From Flavobacteriales bacterium (GTDB taxonomy: Bacteria; Bacteroidota; Bacteroidia; Flavobacteriales; BACL11), in the NCBI GenBank assembly GCA_002728175.1, contig PBVH01000011.1, positions 60,753 through 90,776 of the forward strand: 30,024 nt of DNA. The letters run 5' to 3'. Below the pieces are notes generated by a model. That model saw only the letters and a program-made list of their open reading frames with translations. It ran no database searches and was not told the origin of the DNA. Of the stretch, positions 16,033-24,068 are shown one piece after another. Each line of letters begins with the position of its first letter. Positions within the stretch are counted from its first letter, which is position 1. Both the position numbers and the translations under genes were made by a program.

Positions 16033-18126
16033 TTATGAGATTCTACTCCATCCTACTTTTTCTCTAGCATATGGTCTGTAAAATCTAGAAATATTTATAT
16101 TCTCAGCTAAATCTAAATTAGGATCGGCCTCTAGTATTTTTAGAGCTTCTGCCCTTGCATATTGTAAAATTTTATTGTCTTTTATAAGATCTGCAAGTTT
16201 AAAATCTAAAATTCCACTTTGCTTTGTACCCATTATATCTCCTGGTCCTCTTAATTTCAAGTCAACCTCAGAAATTTTAAAACCATCATTTGTATCCACC
16301 ATAGTTTTTAATCGGGTTTTACCTTCATTACTTATTTTGTTACCACTCACTAATAGACAATAAGACTGTTCACTACCCCTACCCACTCTTCCTCTTAATT
16401 GATGTAGTTGTGATAAACCAAATCTCTCTGCACTTTCTATTATCATTACTGATGCATTTGGAACATTAACACCAACTTCGATTACTGTGGTTGCAACCAT
16501 TATATCAGTAATGCCATCAACAAATCGTTTCATTTCATATTCTTTATCCTCACTTTTCATTTTGCCATGAACAATGCTTACCTGAAAATCTGGTAAGGGA
16601 AATTCTCTAACCAAAGAATTATAACCTTCCATTAAATTTTTATAATCTAACTTCTCGCTTTCTTCGATTAGTGGAAATACTATATAAACTTGTCTTTTTA
16701 AATAAATCTGCTCTTTGATAAATTTAATAATTTGTAGTCTTGAACTATCAGATTTCCAAATTGTTTTTATAGCTTTCCTTCCAGGTGGCAATTCATCTAT
16801 AATTGAAACGTCTAAATCTCCGTAAAGTGTCATAGATAAAGTTCGGGGTATTGGTGTTGCAGTCATTACTAAGATGTGAGGTGGAAAATTATTTTTTGTC
16901 CATAATTTGGCTCTTTGGGCAACTCCAAATCTATGCTGCTCATCAATTACAACAAATGCTAAATTACTGAATTTAACCTTATCTTCAAGTAAGGCATGTG
17001 TACCTATCAAAATATCTATTTTACCGTTAAGTAAATCTTCATGAATAATTTTTCTTTGCTTTGTTTTTGTTGAACCAGTTAATAGTTGAATATTTACGTT
17101 CTGATTTTTCATAAAATCAACAATAGTGGTAAAATGCTGAATACTTAAAATTTCAGTTGGAGCCATTAAACATGATTGGAAACCATTATCAATTGCTATT
17201 AACATACACAATAATGCAACTAAAGTCTTCCCACTACCAACATCGCCTTGAAGAAGTCTATTCATCTGATAATGCCCCTTTACATCTTTTCTTATCTCTT
17301 TAATTACTCTTTTTTGTGCATTAGTTAATTCAAAGGGTAAAGAATTATTATAAAAATCATTAAAAGTATCGCCAATTTTATTTAAAGTATATCCTTTACT
17401 CTTATTTTTTCTAGATATTTTGGTTTTAATAAGATGAAGCTGTAAAAAAAATAACTCATCAAATTTTATTCTTTTTTGCGATCTAATTAATTCTTTGTGA
17501 TTTACAGGAAAATGTATGTTAAACATTGCCTGCTCTTTTTGGGGCAAATTTAATTTTTCAATTAATTTTTTTGATAAAGTTTCCTCTATTTTATCTTTTA
17601 AAAAAGGAAGCATTTTTTTTATTAACAATCCAATTGCCTTGCTATTTAATCCTTTTGCATTTAATTTATCAGTTGAGTGGTAGACTGCCTGCAAAGCATT
17701 TCTTTTAAAATTATCTTCATAAAGTTCAACTTCAGGATGTGCAATATTAAATTTTCCTTTAAAAGAAGTAGGTTTTCCAAATATCAGATAATCTTGATTT
17801 AATTTTAAGTAAGATTTAATCCATCTAACCCCTTTAAACCATACTAAATCTATAAGTCCAGTTTTATCTTTAAATTTTGCAACTAAACGTTTAGATCTTT
17901 TTTGTCCTATCTCTTCAAATTGTATTATTTTTCCTTTGAGCTGTATATAAGGCATATCGTCACTTATATCACTAATATTAAATACTTTACTCTTATCTAT
18001 ATATCTAAACGGATAGTACTGTAATAAGTCACCATATGTAAAGATTGACACTTCTTTTTTCAACAATTCAGCTTTTGCAGGACCAACTCCTTTTAAATAT
18101 TCAATTGGTGTAGAAAGAATGTGCAT
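16033..18126 (-). CDS. recG: ATP-dependent DNA helicase RecG
   Basis: RecG is a double-stranded DNA translocase that remodels stalled replication forks and branched recombination intermediates. The protein has 697 residues. The N-terminal wedge/OB domain (about 1-240) begins with TPIEYLKGVGPAKAELLKKE. Helicase motif I is QGDVGSGKT (GDVGSGKT 294-301), motif II is DEQH (395-398), motif III is TATPIPRT and motif VI is QLRGRVGRG. The RecG-specific TRG region GPGDIMGTKQSG is present near the C-terminus. All motifs and the usual length are intact. It begins 41 bases after the DUF2490 gene; no clear promoter element is seen there, so readthrough from the upstream operon is possible. It is tail-to-tail with ffs. 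Confidence 0.97.
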   Translation of the reverse strand: MHILSTPIEYLKGVGPAKAELLKKEVSIFTYGDLLQYYPFRYIDKSKVFNISDISDDMPYIQLKGKIIQFEEIGQKRSKRLVAKFKDKTGLIDLVWFKGVRWIKSYLKLNQDYLIFGKPTSFKGKFNIAHPEVELYEDNFKRNALQAVYHSTDKLNAKGLNSKAIGLLIKKMLPFLKDKIEETLSKKLIEKLNLPQKEQAMFNIHFPVNHKELIRSQKRIKFDELFFLQLHLIKTKISRKNKSKGYTLNKIGDTFNDFYNNSLPFELTNAQKRVIKEIRKDVKGHYQMNRLLQGDVGSGKTLVALLCMLIAIDNGFQSCLMAPTEILSIQHFTTIVDFMKNQNVNIQLLTGSTKTKQRKIIHEDLLNGKIDILIGTHALLEDKVKFSNLAFVVIDEQHRFGVAQRAKLWTKNNFPPHILVMTATPIPRTLSMTLYGDLDVSIIDELPPGRKAIKTIWKSDSSRLQIIKFIKEQIYLKRQVYIVFPLIEESEKLDYKNLMEGYNSLVREFPLPDFQVSIVHGKMKSEDKEYEMKRFVDGITDIMVATTVIEVGVNVPNASVMIIESAERFGLSQLHQLRGRVGRGSEQSYCLLVSGNKISNEGKTRLKTMVDTNDGFKISEVDLKLRGPGDIMGTKQSGILDFKLADLIKDNKILQYARAEALKILEADPNLDLAENINISRFYRPYAREKVGWSRIS

Positions 18127-18167
18127 ACTTATATTTTAATTAAATAATAATTTGTAAAACAAATAAA

Positions 18168-18806
18168 CTAAAATGAATAGTTAAGCTTTGCATCTAATAT
18201 AAATAAGTTTTTTGGACGCGCAATATTAATTTCATGTTGGAATCTATAACCAAGATCAAAATCTATCTTTTTTGATAAGGGATATGAAAGCACTATTGAA
18301 TGTCTTAGCTTATTCAACTGCCGAGTTAAATGATAAAAGTACTCTGTGGAAACTGCGGGAGCTAATTTAGTTCCTTTGATATTATAAGCTAACTTAAATC
18401 TTTGTCGAAATACATTATTATAATTATTTAATTCTCCTTGCCTTTGCAATCTATTTCTAACGAAAAAAACATATCTATCTATTTTTTTTCTTAATACAAT
18501 ATCTGTATAGAAACGTTCAGTATTTTGTCTACTAAGCCTATAATTCCAACTATGAATATCTCTATAACCAAGAGCAAAACTCAAATTTTTTTTAATCTTA
18601 TATTTTATTTTAAGATCAATAAATGCTTTAGAAATAATTGATGAATTTTCTCGATATCTAACTGTACTTCGTAAATAAAAATCGAATTTTTTAGAAACTT
18701 TCTGTTTAAGTGTAATAGTTGACCATGATTGAAAATCTTCTTCTTGGGCAATACAAAATATTGGTAAAAGAAATAAGATTAAAAGTTTACTTCGTATCAT
18801 CTTCAT
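18168..18806 (-). CDS. DUF2490 outer-membrane-type protein
   Basis: This 212-residue protein has a signal peptide of about 20 residues (ending FCIAQ). It is followed by QSWSTITLKQKVSKKFDFYLR and a series of alternating amphipathic strands rich in Arg and Tyr, with YRDIHSWNYR, RNRLQRQGEL and FQHEINIARP, ending in KLNYSF with a C-terminal aromatic residue. This is the DUF2490 pattern, thought to be an outer-membrane beta-barrel. It could start at ATG 18806 or 18800, overlapping the DUF4956 gene by 20 or 14 bases, so the two are tightly coupled. DUF2490 is the last gene of the CotH-lipoprotein-VTC-DUF4956 operon and could be its outer-membrane component. Function unknown. Confidence 0.8.
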   Translation of the reverse strand: MKMIRSKLLILFLLPIFCIAQEEDFQSWSTITLKQKVSKKFDFYLRSTVRYRENSSIISKAFIDLKIKYKIKKNLSFALGYRDIHSWNYRLSRQNTERFYTDIVLRKKIDRYVFFVRNRLQRQGELNNYNNVFRQRFKLAYNIKGTKLAPAVSTEYFYHLTRQLNKLRHSIVLSYPLSKKIDFDLGYRFQHEINIARPKNLFILDAKLNYSF

Positions 18807-19428
18807 AATAAAAAATACGCAAATTAGCCGTATCTCTTAAAAAATCTATTCTTCTAATTTCTACATGTACTACATTTATTCCAGTTCTTTCTTTTAAGTC
18901 TGCGAGCAATTCATCTCTTTTATCTGGATGGATTAACTCTATTTTTTCATAGGTTATATTTTTTCTACTCTGATGTCTTAACAACCATAGCCTTTCCATG
19001 CCATAAGTAATAAAGACAATTAGCAGATTGGCAAATAGTAATTCTGCATGACTAATTTTTTTATTTGATAAAGCATTTATTACTGAAATACCAATAACTA
19101 AAAACAGATAAGTCATTTCTTTAATAGCAATTGGATCTGTTCTGTATCTAATAATACCAAATATTGCAAAAAGTCCCAGTGCAAAACCCAATTGCAATTT
19201 CACACTATCAAGCAACACGCACAACAAAAATACGGTTAAACCAATTAAATAATAAGTAAATAAATAATCCTTATTTTTAGTTACAGGATAATAAATATAT
19301 CTAATTATCATGGTTATAATAATTAAATTAAATAAAGTCTTGACAACAAGTTTTGAAAAATCTTTTGCATCAAAAAAGGGAGTATTTAAAAACTCCATAC
19401 CATCAAGTAAAACAAGTAAAAATTCCAT
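18787..19428 (-). CDS. DUF4956 multi-pass membrane protein
   Basis: This 213-residue inner-membrane protein has about five hydrophobic segments (26-48, 55-74, 79-94, 105-121, 126-147) and a charged soluble C-terminus (about 150-213, with a ferredoxin-like look: NVVHVEIRRIDFLRDTANLR). The family signature FGIIRYRTDPIAIKEMTYLF lies at 90-109, placing two arginines beside a membrane segment. Its ATG shares one base with the stop of the VTC-domain gene (TAATG). DUF4956, VTC and CotH genes recur together in diverse bacteria. By analogy with the yeast VTC complex, where membrane subunits guide polyphosphate across the membrane, DUF4956 could be a channel or anchor for the VTC polymerase; this is inference. 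The family call is firm. Confidence 0.83.
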   Translation of the reverse strand: MEFLLVLLDGMEFLNTPFFDAKDFSKLVVKTLFNLIIITMIIRYIYYPVTKNKDYLFTYYLIGLTVFLLCVLLDSVKLQLGFALGLFAIFGIIRYRTDPIAIKEMTYLFLVIGISVINALSNKKISHAELLFANLLIVFITYGMERLWLLRHQSRKNITYEKIELIHPDKRDELLADLKERTGINVVHVEIRRIDFLRDTANLRIFYYEDDTK

Positions 19429-20174
19429 TATGTTCTTTTTATTTTATTAATATATAGTTGTTTTTTCTTAAATCTATTACTTTTAATTTTAGGATTAAGT
19501 TCTAAAGTTGACATACAATATTTACTCAATCTCATCGGCAATATACTTAATTCTTTGGCAATTCTTATAAAATCTGAAGACCTACTCATTCTTTCTTGCT
19601 TGACTTCAGCTATTACTATTTTTTTTAAATCACCTTTATTTAGATCATTTTGAAAAGTTAAATCTAAATCAATTGTTAATCTTTCTTTATTTTTTTTATG
19701 AACAAAAGTTATTCTATCAAAGTTGATTTTTTGTTGAGCTAATAAGTTTATTTCACTACCAACAACTTTGTTAATATATTGTTTGTGTTCAGCAGATAAC
19801 TGTTTAACTATACTATCAACCTTCATTCTTTTTTTTATTGTTCTTCCTTTGTTGTTCTTTAACTTTATTTCTAAAAAAGTTAAGTTACTTCCAACATACT
19901 CTCTGAATCTAACTTTATTTCTATTAACTCTATTATTATGATGATCTAAATAAAACTTCCTATCTTCAGTATCGTAATATAGAGATTTGTAGCTATGAAT
20001 TAACTGATTGTTGATCTCTAAAATTTTATAGAAAGGTTGCATTTTTTTTAATAATAAATTCAATTTACTGTATGAAAAGGTGTATTTTGTATCGGTTCGA
20101 TTCATTAATTTTACACCGTCCATTTGAGCCAATGATATATGTTCAAAATCGGAAATAATTTTAGATACCTCCAT
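19428..20174 (-). CDS. VTC-type polyphosphate polymerase domain protein
   Basis: This 248-residue soluble protein is of the VTC/CYTH-like tunnel fold. Basic and acidic residues expected to line the tunnel are visible in order: NRTDTKY (25-31), SLYYDTED (64-71), NKVRFREY (86-93), TFLEIKLKNNKGRTIKKR (99-116), RLTIDLDL (165-172), IAEVKQER (188-195) and RLSKYC (215-220). In yeast Vtc4 the equivalent domain makes polyphosphate from ATP at the cytoplasmic face. No SPX domain or membrane helix is attached here, so membrane association would need a partner, most simply the DUF4956 protein encoded next with a one-base overlap. The start directly follows the lipoprotein stop. No signal peptide is seen. 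Alternative: another CYTH-type triphosphate enzyme. Confidence 0.85.
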   Translation of the reverse strand: MEVSKIISDFEHISLAQMDGVKLMNRTDTKYTFSYSKLNLLLKKMQPFYKILEINNQLIHSYKSLYYDTEDRKFYLDHHNNRVNRNKVRFREYVGSNLTFLEIKLKNNKGRTIKKRMKVDSIVKQLSAEHKQYINKVVGSEINLLAQQKINFDRITFVHKKNKERLTIDLDLTFQNDLNKGDLKKIVIAEVKQERMSRSSDFIRIAKELSILPMRLSKYCMSTLELNPKIKSNRFKKKQLYINKIKRT

Positions 20175-20576
20175 TTACTTATTAATTATATAATCAGGTA
20201 CATTAACTATGCTATTATTTGAGGAAATCTCTATACTTTTAAATACTGGGTAATCATATGTAATGTCATTTACAACTATACTATCTACATAAGTAAAAAT
20301 AGTATATTGACCTTTTCTTAAAAATTCAAAGGAATATCTTCCATCCCAATCTGTTTCAAATTTATCATCATATAGTGCATTTTCATTATCCGAATAGATT
20401 ATAAATACATCCTTGCCAGCTTTAGGATAAAAATGTGTATCATTCAATTGAGTTACAGTATTGTATGTAGTGGTATAATATATTACTCTTCCTTCAATAG
20501 ATGAAGTACCACCCTCCCCTTCATTTTTCTCACAACTAATGAAACAAACACTAAGAATAAAAAACAAATTTCTCAT
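20175..20576 (-). CDS. Small surface-type lipoprotein with regulatory-like beta domain
   Basis: This 133-residue protein has a lipoprotein signal (MRNLFFILSVCFISCEKN) with lipidated Cys15. The residues after the cysteine, EKNEGEGG, are acidic, like the lipoprotein export signal that sends Bacteroidota lipoproteins to the cell surface. The mature part resembles a CarboxypepD_reg/Cna-B-like beta sandwich: SIEGRVIYY, then ETDWDGRYSFEFLRKGQYTIFTY, and a closing strand IVNVPDYIINK. It lies 4 bases after the CotH-like gene and abuts the VTC gene, so it belongs to the same operon. It might hold the CotH-like protein at the surface or bind a polymer. I do not recognise a specific family; the lipoprotein call is strong. 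Confidence 0.75.
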   Translation of the reverse strand: MRNLFFILSVCFISCEKNEGEGGTSSIEGRVIYYTTTYNTVTQLNDTHFYPKAGKDVFIIYSDNENALYDDKFETDWDGRYSFEFLRKGQYTIFTYVDSIVVNDITYDYPVFKSIEISSNNSIVNVPDYIINK

Positions 20577-20580
20577 TTTT

Positions 20581-22782
20581 CTATTTTTTTATTAGTTTAA
20601 CAACACTATTTTTAGATTTAAATAAATACACACCTACTTCCCAATTACTAATATCTATTTTAGTGTTTTTTGTAGTGTATAAATGTTTGCCCATAATATC
20701 GTAAACACGAAGTTCATCATTTAAACCAATCAACTCTACCGTAGAACTAGCAGGATTTGGAAATAAAATCAATTTATTATCTGAAACACCTTCAGTTAAT
20801 AATGTTGTACTTTGATTTTGAGAATTAAAGGTTTCTTCTTGATATGTAAAGACACCTATTCCATTAGGTACTCTTGCATAAGACATATCAGTAGGCATAT
20901 TTACAAAATGTACAGCATCAATAATATTACCGCTAGGGTCGGATAAATAAACCTCCTCCTGATCAGCTGATAGCCTGTAGGTTGTGTGTAACCCTGCTTG
21001 AGTTGTACCTGCTGTATCACACCAAATAATTAAGTAATCATTTGGTTGAATGGTAACATTTGGAAATGACCATTTGTTTAATATATTTTCATTATCTGAT
21101 AAATAAAATCCAGATAAATTCACAGCGTTTGATCCACCGTTGTAAAGCTCAACCCAGTCATCATATTCACCATCTTGATCAGCAACCTTAGTAAAATTGG
21201 ATGCCATTATTTCATTAATAACTAAACCACTTACAACAGGTAATTGATGAAACTCTTTCTCAGCTCTTTCTGGAGAAAAAATACCAGCATCATTATTTTC
21301 TGCGTAAATATAATACTGAACGTCTCGAGCATCAACATCGAGCGTTATACCAAACACTCCATCCCCAGCAGCACCATCTCCATTATTTCCATCATCCATC
21401 ATTTGTATCTTAGTAAATTTTTCTGAAAATTTAAATCGATATGCTAAATAAGCATAATTAGTGTTAGTGATATTCGCTGTTATATTAATTGTGGTATGAG
21501 GAAGCGCCGTTGAAATATTTGAAGCAACTGATGAAATAGTTGGAGGTGACGCCGAAAACTCTGTCGTAGACTGAATAAAATTAACTCTCGAATTAATCAA
21601 TTCACTAACACCTATTACATTGGAAACAGAATTTGTTAAATTATTTTGATAATCAGAGTAACTATGAAACAGATTTGGATCAGCACTAATAATGTTATCA
21701 ATTAATTGTTGAAAAACTAGCGCTCTGTTGTAATAATTATTATTAGCAAGATGCTCATTAACGATTGTACGCATATGTGCAACATACATTTTTTTATATC
21801 TATCGGATGAAAATATTTTACTTGTCATTATATTTTGGTTGTTAGATGAAGAATGAAAAATATCTAACTGTTGTAAATCTTGATTATTTACAGGGGATGG
21901 CAATCCATTAGTGAAAATCCCGAAAGACTGATTCATATTCCACAGTATTGGAGAAAATCTCCCATTATTGTCTTTAAATAAATAAAAGTTTTTAGGAATA
22001 GAATTTATTGGACTATCTAAACAAACAAATAAATTTTGAAATGCCATCATCCATAATGTCCTATCAATATCCAAAACCTCTTCTACATTAGCAAAATGAT
22101 TGTTAACTGTATCCATAAAATCTGATAACTTAGACCAATCATTTGAAGATTGCATTTCATATAAAGCTTGATAGCATAAAGTATCTGTAAAAAACTCCCA
22201 TATTCCTGCTTGTGTTGAAGGACATCCTGGGGCTTGAAAATTTGTTTCATCAGCTTTAAAAAAAGGTCCTTTTCTCTCATAAAAATTTTCATTAGTAAAA
22301 TCATCATCTATAGACTGAACACAAACATATAATCCAATTTGATTTCCATTAATAAAAACATTTGCATAAGTAGATTTTGGTGCTGGCATATAATCTCTAG
22401 CTATTTCGTAGCTCAACATTTCTCTAACAAATGTAGGATCATGAAAACCATTAGAAAGCTTCAAAGTATTATATCCATCAATTGATTGTCCATTATTAAC
22501 ATAATCTAAACTGATATTAAGAGGATTTTTTATACTATTGCTGCTGTATGAATCTCCGCCTTTGTATCTTACTCCAACTAACTCATCAACCTCACCATCT
22601 ATAATGATGGAATCTGCTATTAATCTTTGTCCACTTGAGTAATAATAATGTAATGAATCATCCCAATTACTTTGCGAAAAAAATATTTCTATTTGTCTAA
22701 CTCCCAAATCAAATATATTTTGACAGAATGAAACTTTTGAAGTAATTAACAGTATCGTTATAAAAATGACTTTGAGGTGCAT
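20581..22782 (-). CDS. CotH-like kinase-fold protein 1 with lamin-tail and T9SS domains
   Basis: This 733-residue secreted protein has a signal peptide at 1-21. A CotH kinase-like domain follows (about 35-400: VGVRYKGG, KNPLNISLDY, LKLSNGFHDPTFVREMLSYE, ANVFINGNQIGLYV). After it come an Ig-like segment (about 415-515), a lamin-tail domain (about 520-640: LVINEIMASN to DDWVELYNGG) and a T9SS type A sorting tail (about 670-733: LFPNPASSTVELIG to FKSKNSVVKLIKK). CotH kinases phosphorylate spore coat proteins in Bacillus. Here two acidic positions that the second copy (24065-26308) keeps are changed: Q156 in YVCVQSID and N282 in LWNMNQSFG. Kinase activity is therefore doubtful. It leads the operon with the lipoprotein, VTC, DUF4956 and DUF2490 genes, with a TAACTTTG element ten bases upstream. 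Confidence 0.88.
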   Translation of the reverse strand: MHLKVIFITILLITSKVSFCQNIFDLGVRQIEIFFSQSNWDDSLHYYYSSGQRLIADSIIIDGEVDELVGVRYKGGDSYSSNSIKNPLNISLDYVNNGQSIDGYNTLKLSNGFHDPTFVREMLSYEIARDYMPAPKSTYANVFINGNQIGLYVCVQSIDDDFTNENFYERKGPFFKADETNFQAPGCPSTQAGIWEFFTDTLCYQALYEMQSSNDWSKLSDFMDTVNNHFANVEEVLDIDRTLWMMAFQNLFVCLDSPINSIPKNFYLFKDNNGRFSPILWNMNQSFGIFTNGLPSPVNNQDLQQLDIFHSSSNNQNIMTSKIFSSDRYKKMYVAHMRTIVNEHLANNNYYNRALVFQQLIDNIISADPNLFHSYSDYQNNLTNSVSNVIGVSELINSRVNFIQSTTEFSASPPTISSVASNISTALPHTTINITANITNTNYAYLAYRFKFSEKFTKIQMMDDGNNGDGAAGDGVFGITLDVDARDVQYYIYAENNDAGIFSPERAEKEFHQLPVVSGLVINEIMASNFTKVADQDGEYDDWVELYNGGSNAVNLSGFYLSDNENILNKWSFPNVTIQPNDYLIIWCDTAGTTQAGLHTTYRLSADQEEVYLSDPSGNIIDAVHFVNMPTDMSYARVPNGIGVFTYQEETFNSQNQSTTLLTEGVSDNKLILFPNPASSTVELIGLNDELRVYDIMGKHLYTTKNTKIDISNWEVGVYLFKSKNSVVKLIKK

Positions 22783-22792
22783 ATTTTTTTTA

Positions 22793-22800
22793 CAAAGTTA
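22793..22800 (-). promoter_or_regulatory. -7 element (TAACTTTG) before the CotH-VTC-DUF4956 operon
   Basis: A TAnnTTTG match on the minus strand ends ten bases before the ATG at 22782, inside the 62-base gap after the propeller gene. No -33 TTTG is seen at the usual distance. It suggests that the operon can be transcribed apart from the upstream T9SS cluster. Confidence 0.4.
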
Positions 22801-22844
22801 AAAAATTGTTATTAATCTAATTTTAATGTTAAATTATATGATAA

Positions 22845-24068
22845 TTATATCTTAATTATTTTTTTTCTGTAAGTTTTCTCCTCATTTCTGAATAGTACAT
22901 AGTAAATGCCTGGACTAAATTTCTTTAAATTAATCTTACTTGCATTTGGATTTAATGTCAAAATTTTCATTCCAAAGGAGTTATATAAACTTATATCGCT
23001 AATTTCCACGCTAGAAGAGAAAAAATATTCCCCAGTTGATGGATTAGGAAAAATGGCAAAAGGGTTTATAAAAAGATTGTTTGTTGAACTAATAGAAAGA
23101 GATATTTTTGAGATACCAGTACTTGTTGCAACCCAAGCATTATTATAAATATCTATTGCTATACCGCGAATATTTGGTCCAATCAAACCATCTGAAATAT
23201 CAAAATCTTGCCAATCTACACCATCGAAATAAGCAACGCCTCCTTCGGCCAAATAACCAACATATATGGCTACCCAAACATTTCCATTAGAACCTATATC
23301 AATTTCAACAACAGGGTTCAATGTATCAGGTGGAGGTAATATATACATTCTAGTATAATTTTGGGATATTAAATTTTGATTGTCTAATATCGAAATACCT
23401 CCGCCAGTTCCAACCCATTTATTGCCTAAATTATCTATCCTTAGATCTGTAACATTTTGAGAAAGCAAACCATTAGAAGTGTCGATTTTATTAAAATTAA
23501 TTCCATCATAATAAGTTAATCCACCATACAAATGACCAAACCAAATTCCACCTTGATTATCAAAAGAAACTGAACTAACACCACTCCAGTGCAAATCATT
23601 ATTTGAATAAGAAGTCCAGCTTGACATATCAAATGATGAAGCTCCTAAATTTGTTCCAAACCAAATTAAACCTGATGTTAAATCTTCATCTATACTTTTA
23701 ATTTGATTACTAATTAAATCACTGTTAGTAGTAGTATAAGAATACCAATTAATACCATCATATCTATTGACACCAAAATCAGTTCCTACCCAGATATCTC
23801 CATTTGATGCACAATAAATATCTTTAATATTATCTGATAGAATTTGAGAAATATTGCTAGTGTTATAGTTTAACCAATTTACACCATCAAATTTTTGTAT
23901 TCCTTGCGAAGTCCCGATCCAAACATTATTATTGATATCAATATCTATGCACTCAATAAAATCAGTGATTAGTCCATCTGCAACTGTATAATTTGTAATT
24001 AGCTGTGATTTAGATGTAAAAACAAAACAAAAAAAAACAAGAAAAAATATTATCTTTTTTAAAATCAT
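22845..24068 (-). CDS. Secreted two-component-regulator-type beta-propeller with T9SS tail
   Basis: This 407-residue protein has a signal peptide at about 1-21 (FTSKSQ). About seven propeller repeats follow, of the Reg_prop type found in hybrid sensor periplasmic domains, each with a core like NNVWIGTSQGIQKFDGVNWLNY, GDIWVGTDFGVNRYDGINWYSY or LGNKWVGTGGGISILD. There is no histidine kinase or membrane helix; instead the protein ends in a T9SS type A sorting domain (FAIFPNPSTGEYFF to KTYRKKIIKI). It is therefore an extracellular ligand-binding or scaffold protein, not a sensor kinase. Its ATG overlaps the TGA of CotH-like 2 (ATGA), so the two are translationally coupled and may work together outside the cell. 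Confidence 0.86.
   Translation of the reverse strand: MILKKIIFFLVFFCFVFTSKSQLITNYTVADGLITDFIECIDIDINNNVWIGTSQGIQKFDGVNWLNYNTSNISQILSDNIKDIYCASNGDIWVGTDFGVNRYDGINWYSYTTTNSDLISNQIKSIDEDLTSGLIWFGTNLGASSFDMSSWTSYSNNDLHWSGVSSVSFDNQGGIWFGHLYGGLTYYDGINFNKIDTSNGLLSQNVTDLRIDNLGNKWVGTGGGISILDNQNLISQNYTRMYILPPPDTLNPVVEIDIGSNGNVWVAIYVGYLAEGGVAYFDGVDWQDFDISDGLIGPNIRGIAIDIYNNAWVATSTGISKISLSISSTNNLFINPFAIFPNPSTGEYFFSSSVEISDISLYNSFGMKILTLNPNASKINLKKFSPGIYYVLFRNEEKTYRKKIIKI

Noticed and set aside
18151..18163. TTTGT-AAA-ACAAA inverted repeat between DUF2490 and recG as terminator or promoter
   Set aside because: The stem is only five bases, there is no T tract in the right place and the nearest -7 match (TTTATTTG) deviates from TAnnTTTG.
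22845..24068. Hybrid two-component sensor
   Set aside because: Only the propeller repeats are present; the protein ends in a T9SS sorting tail without a membrane helix or kinase domain.
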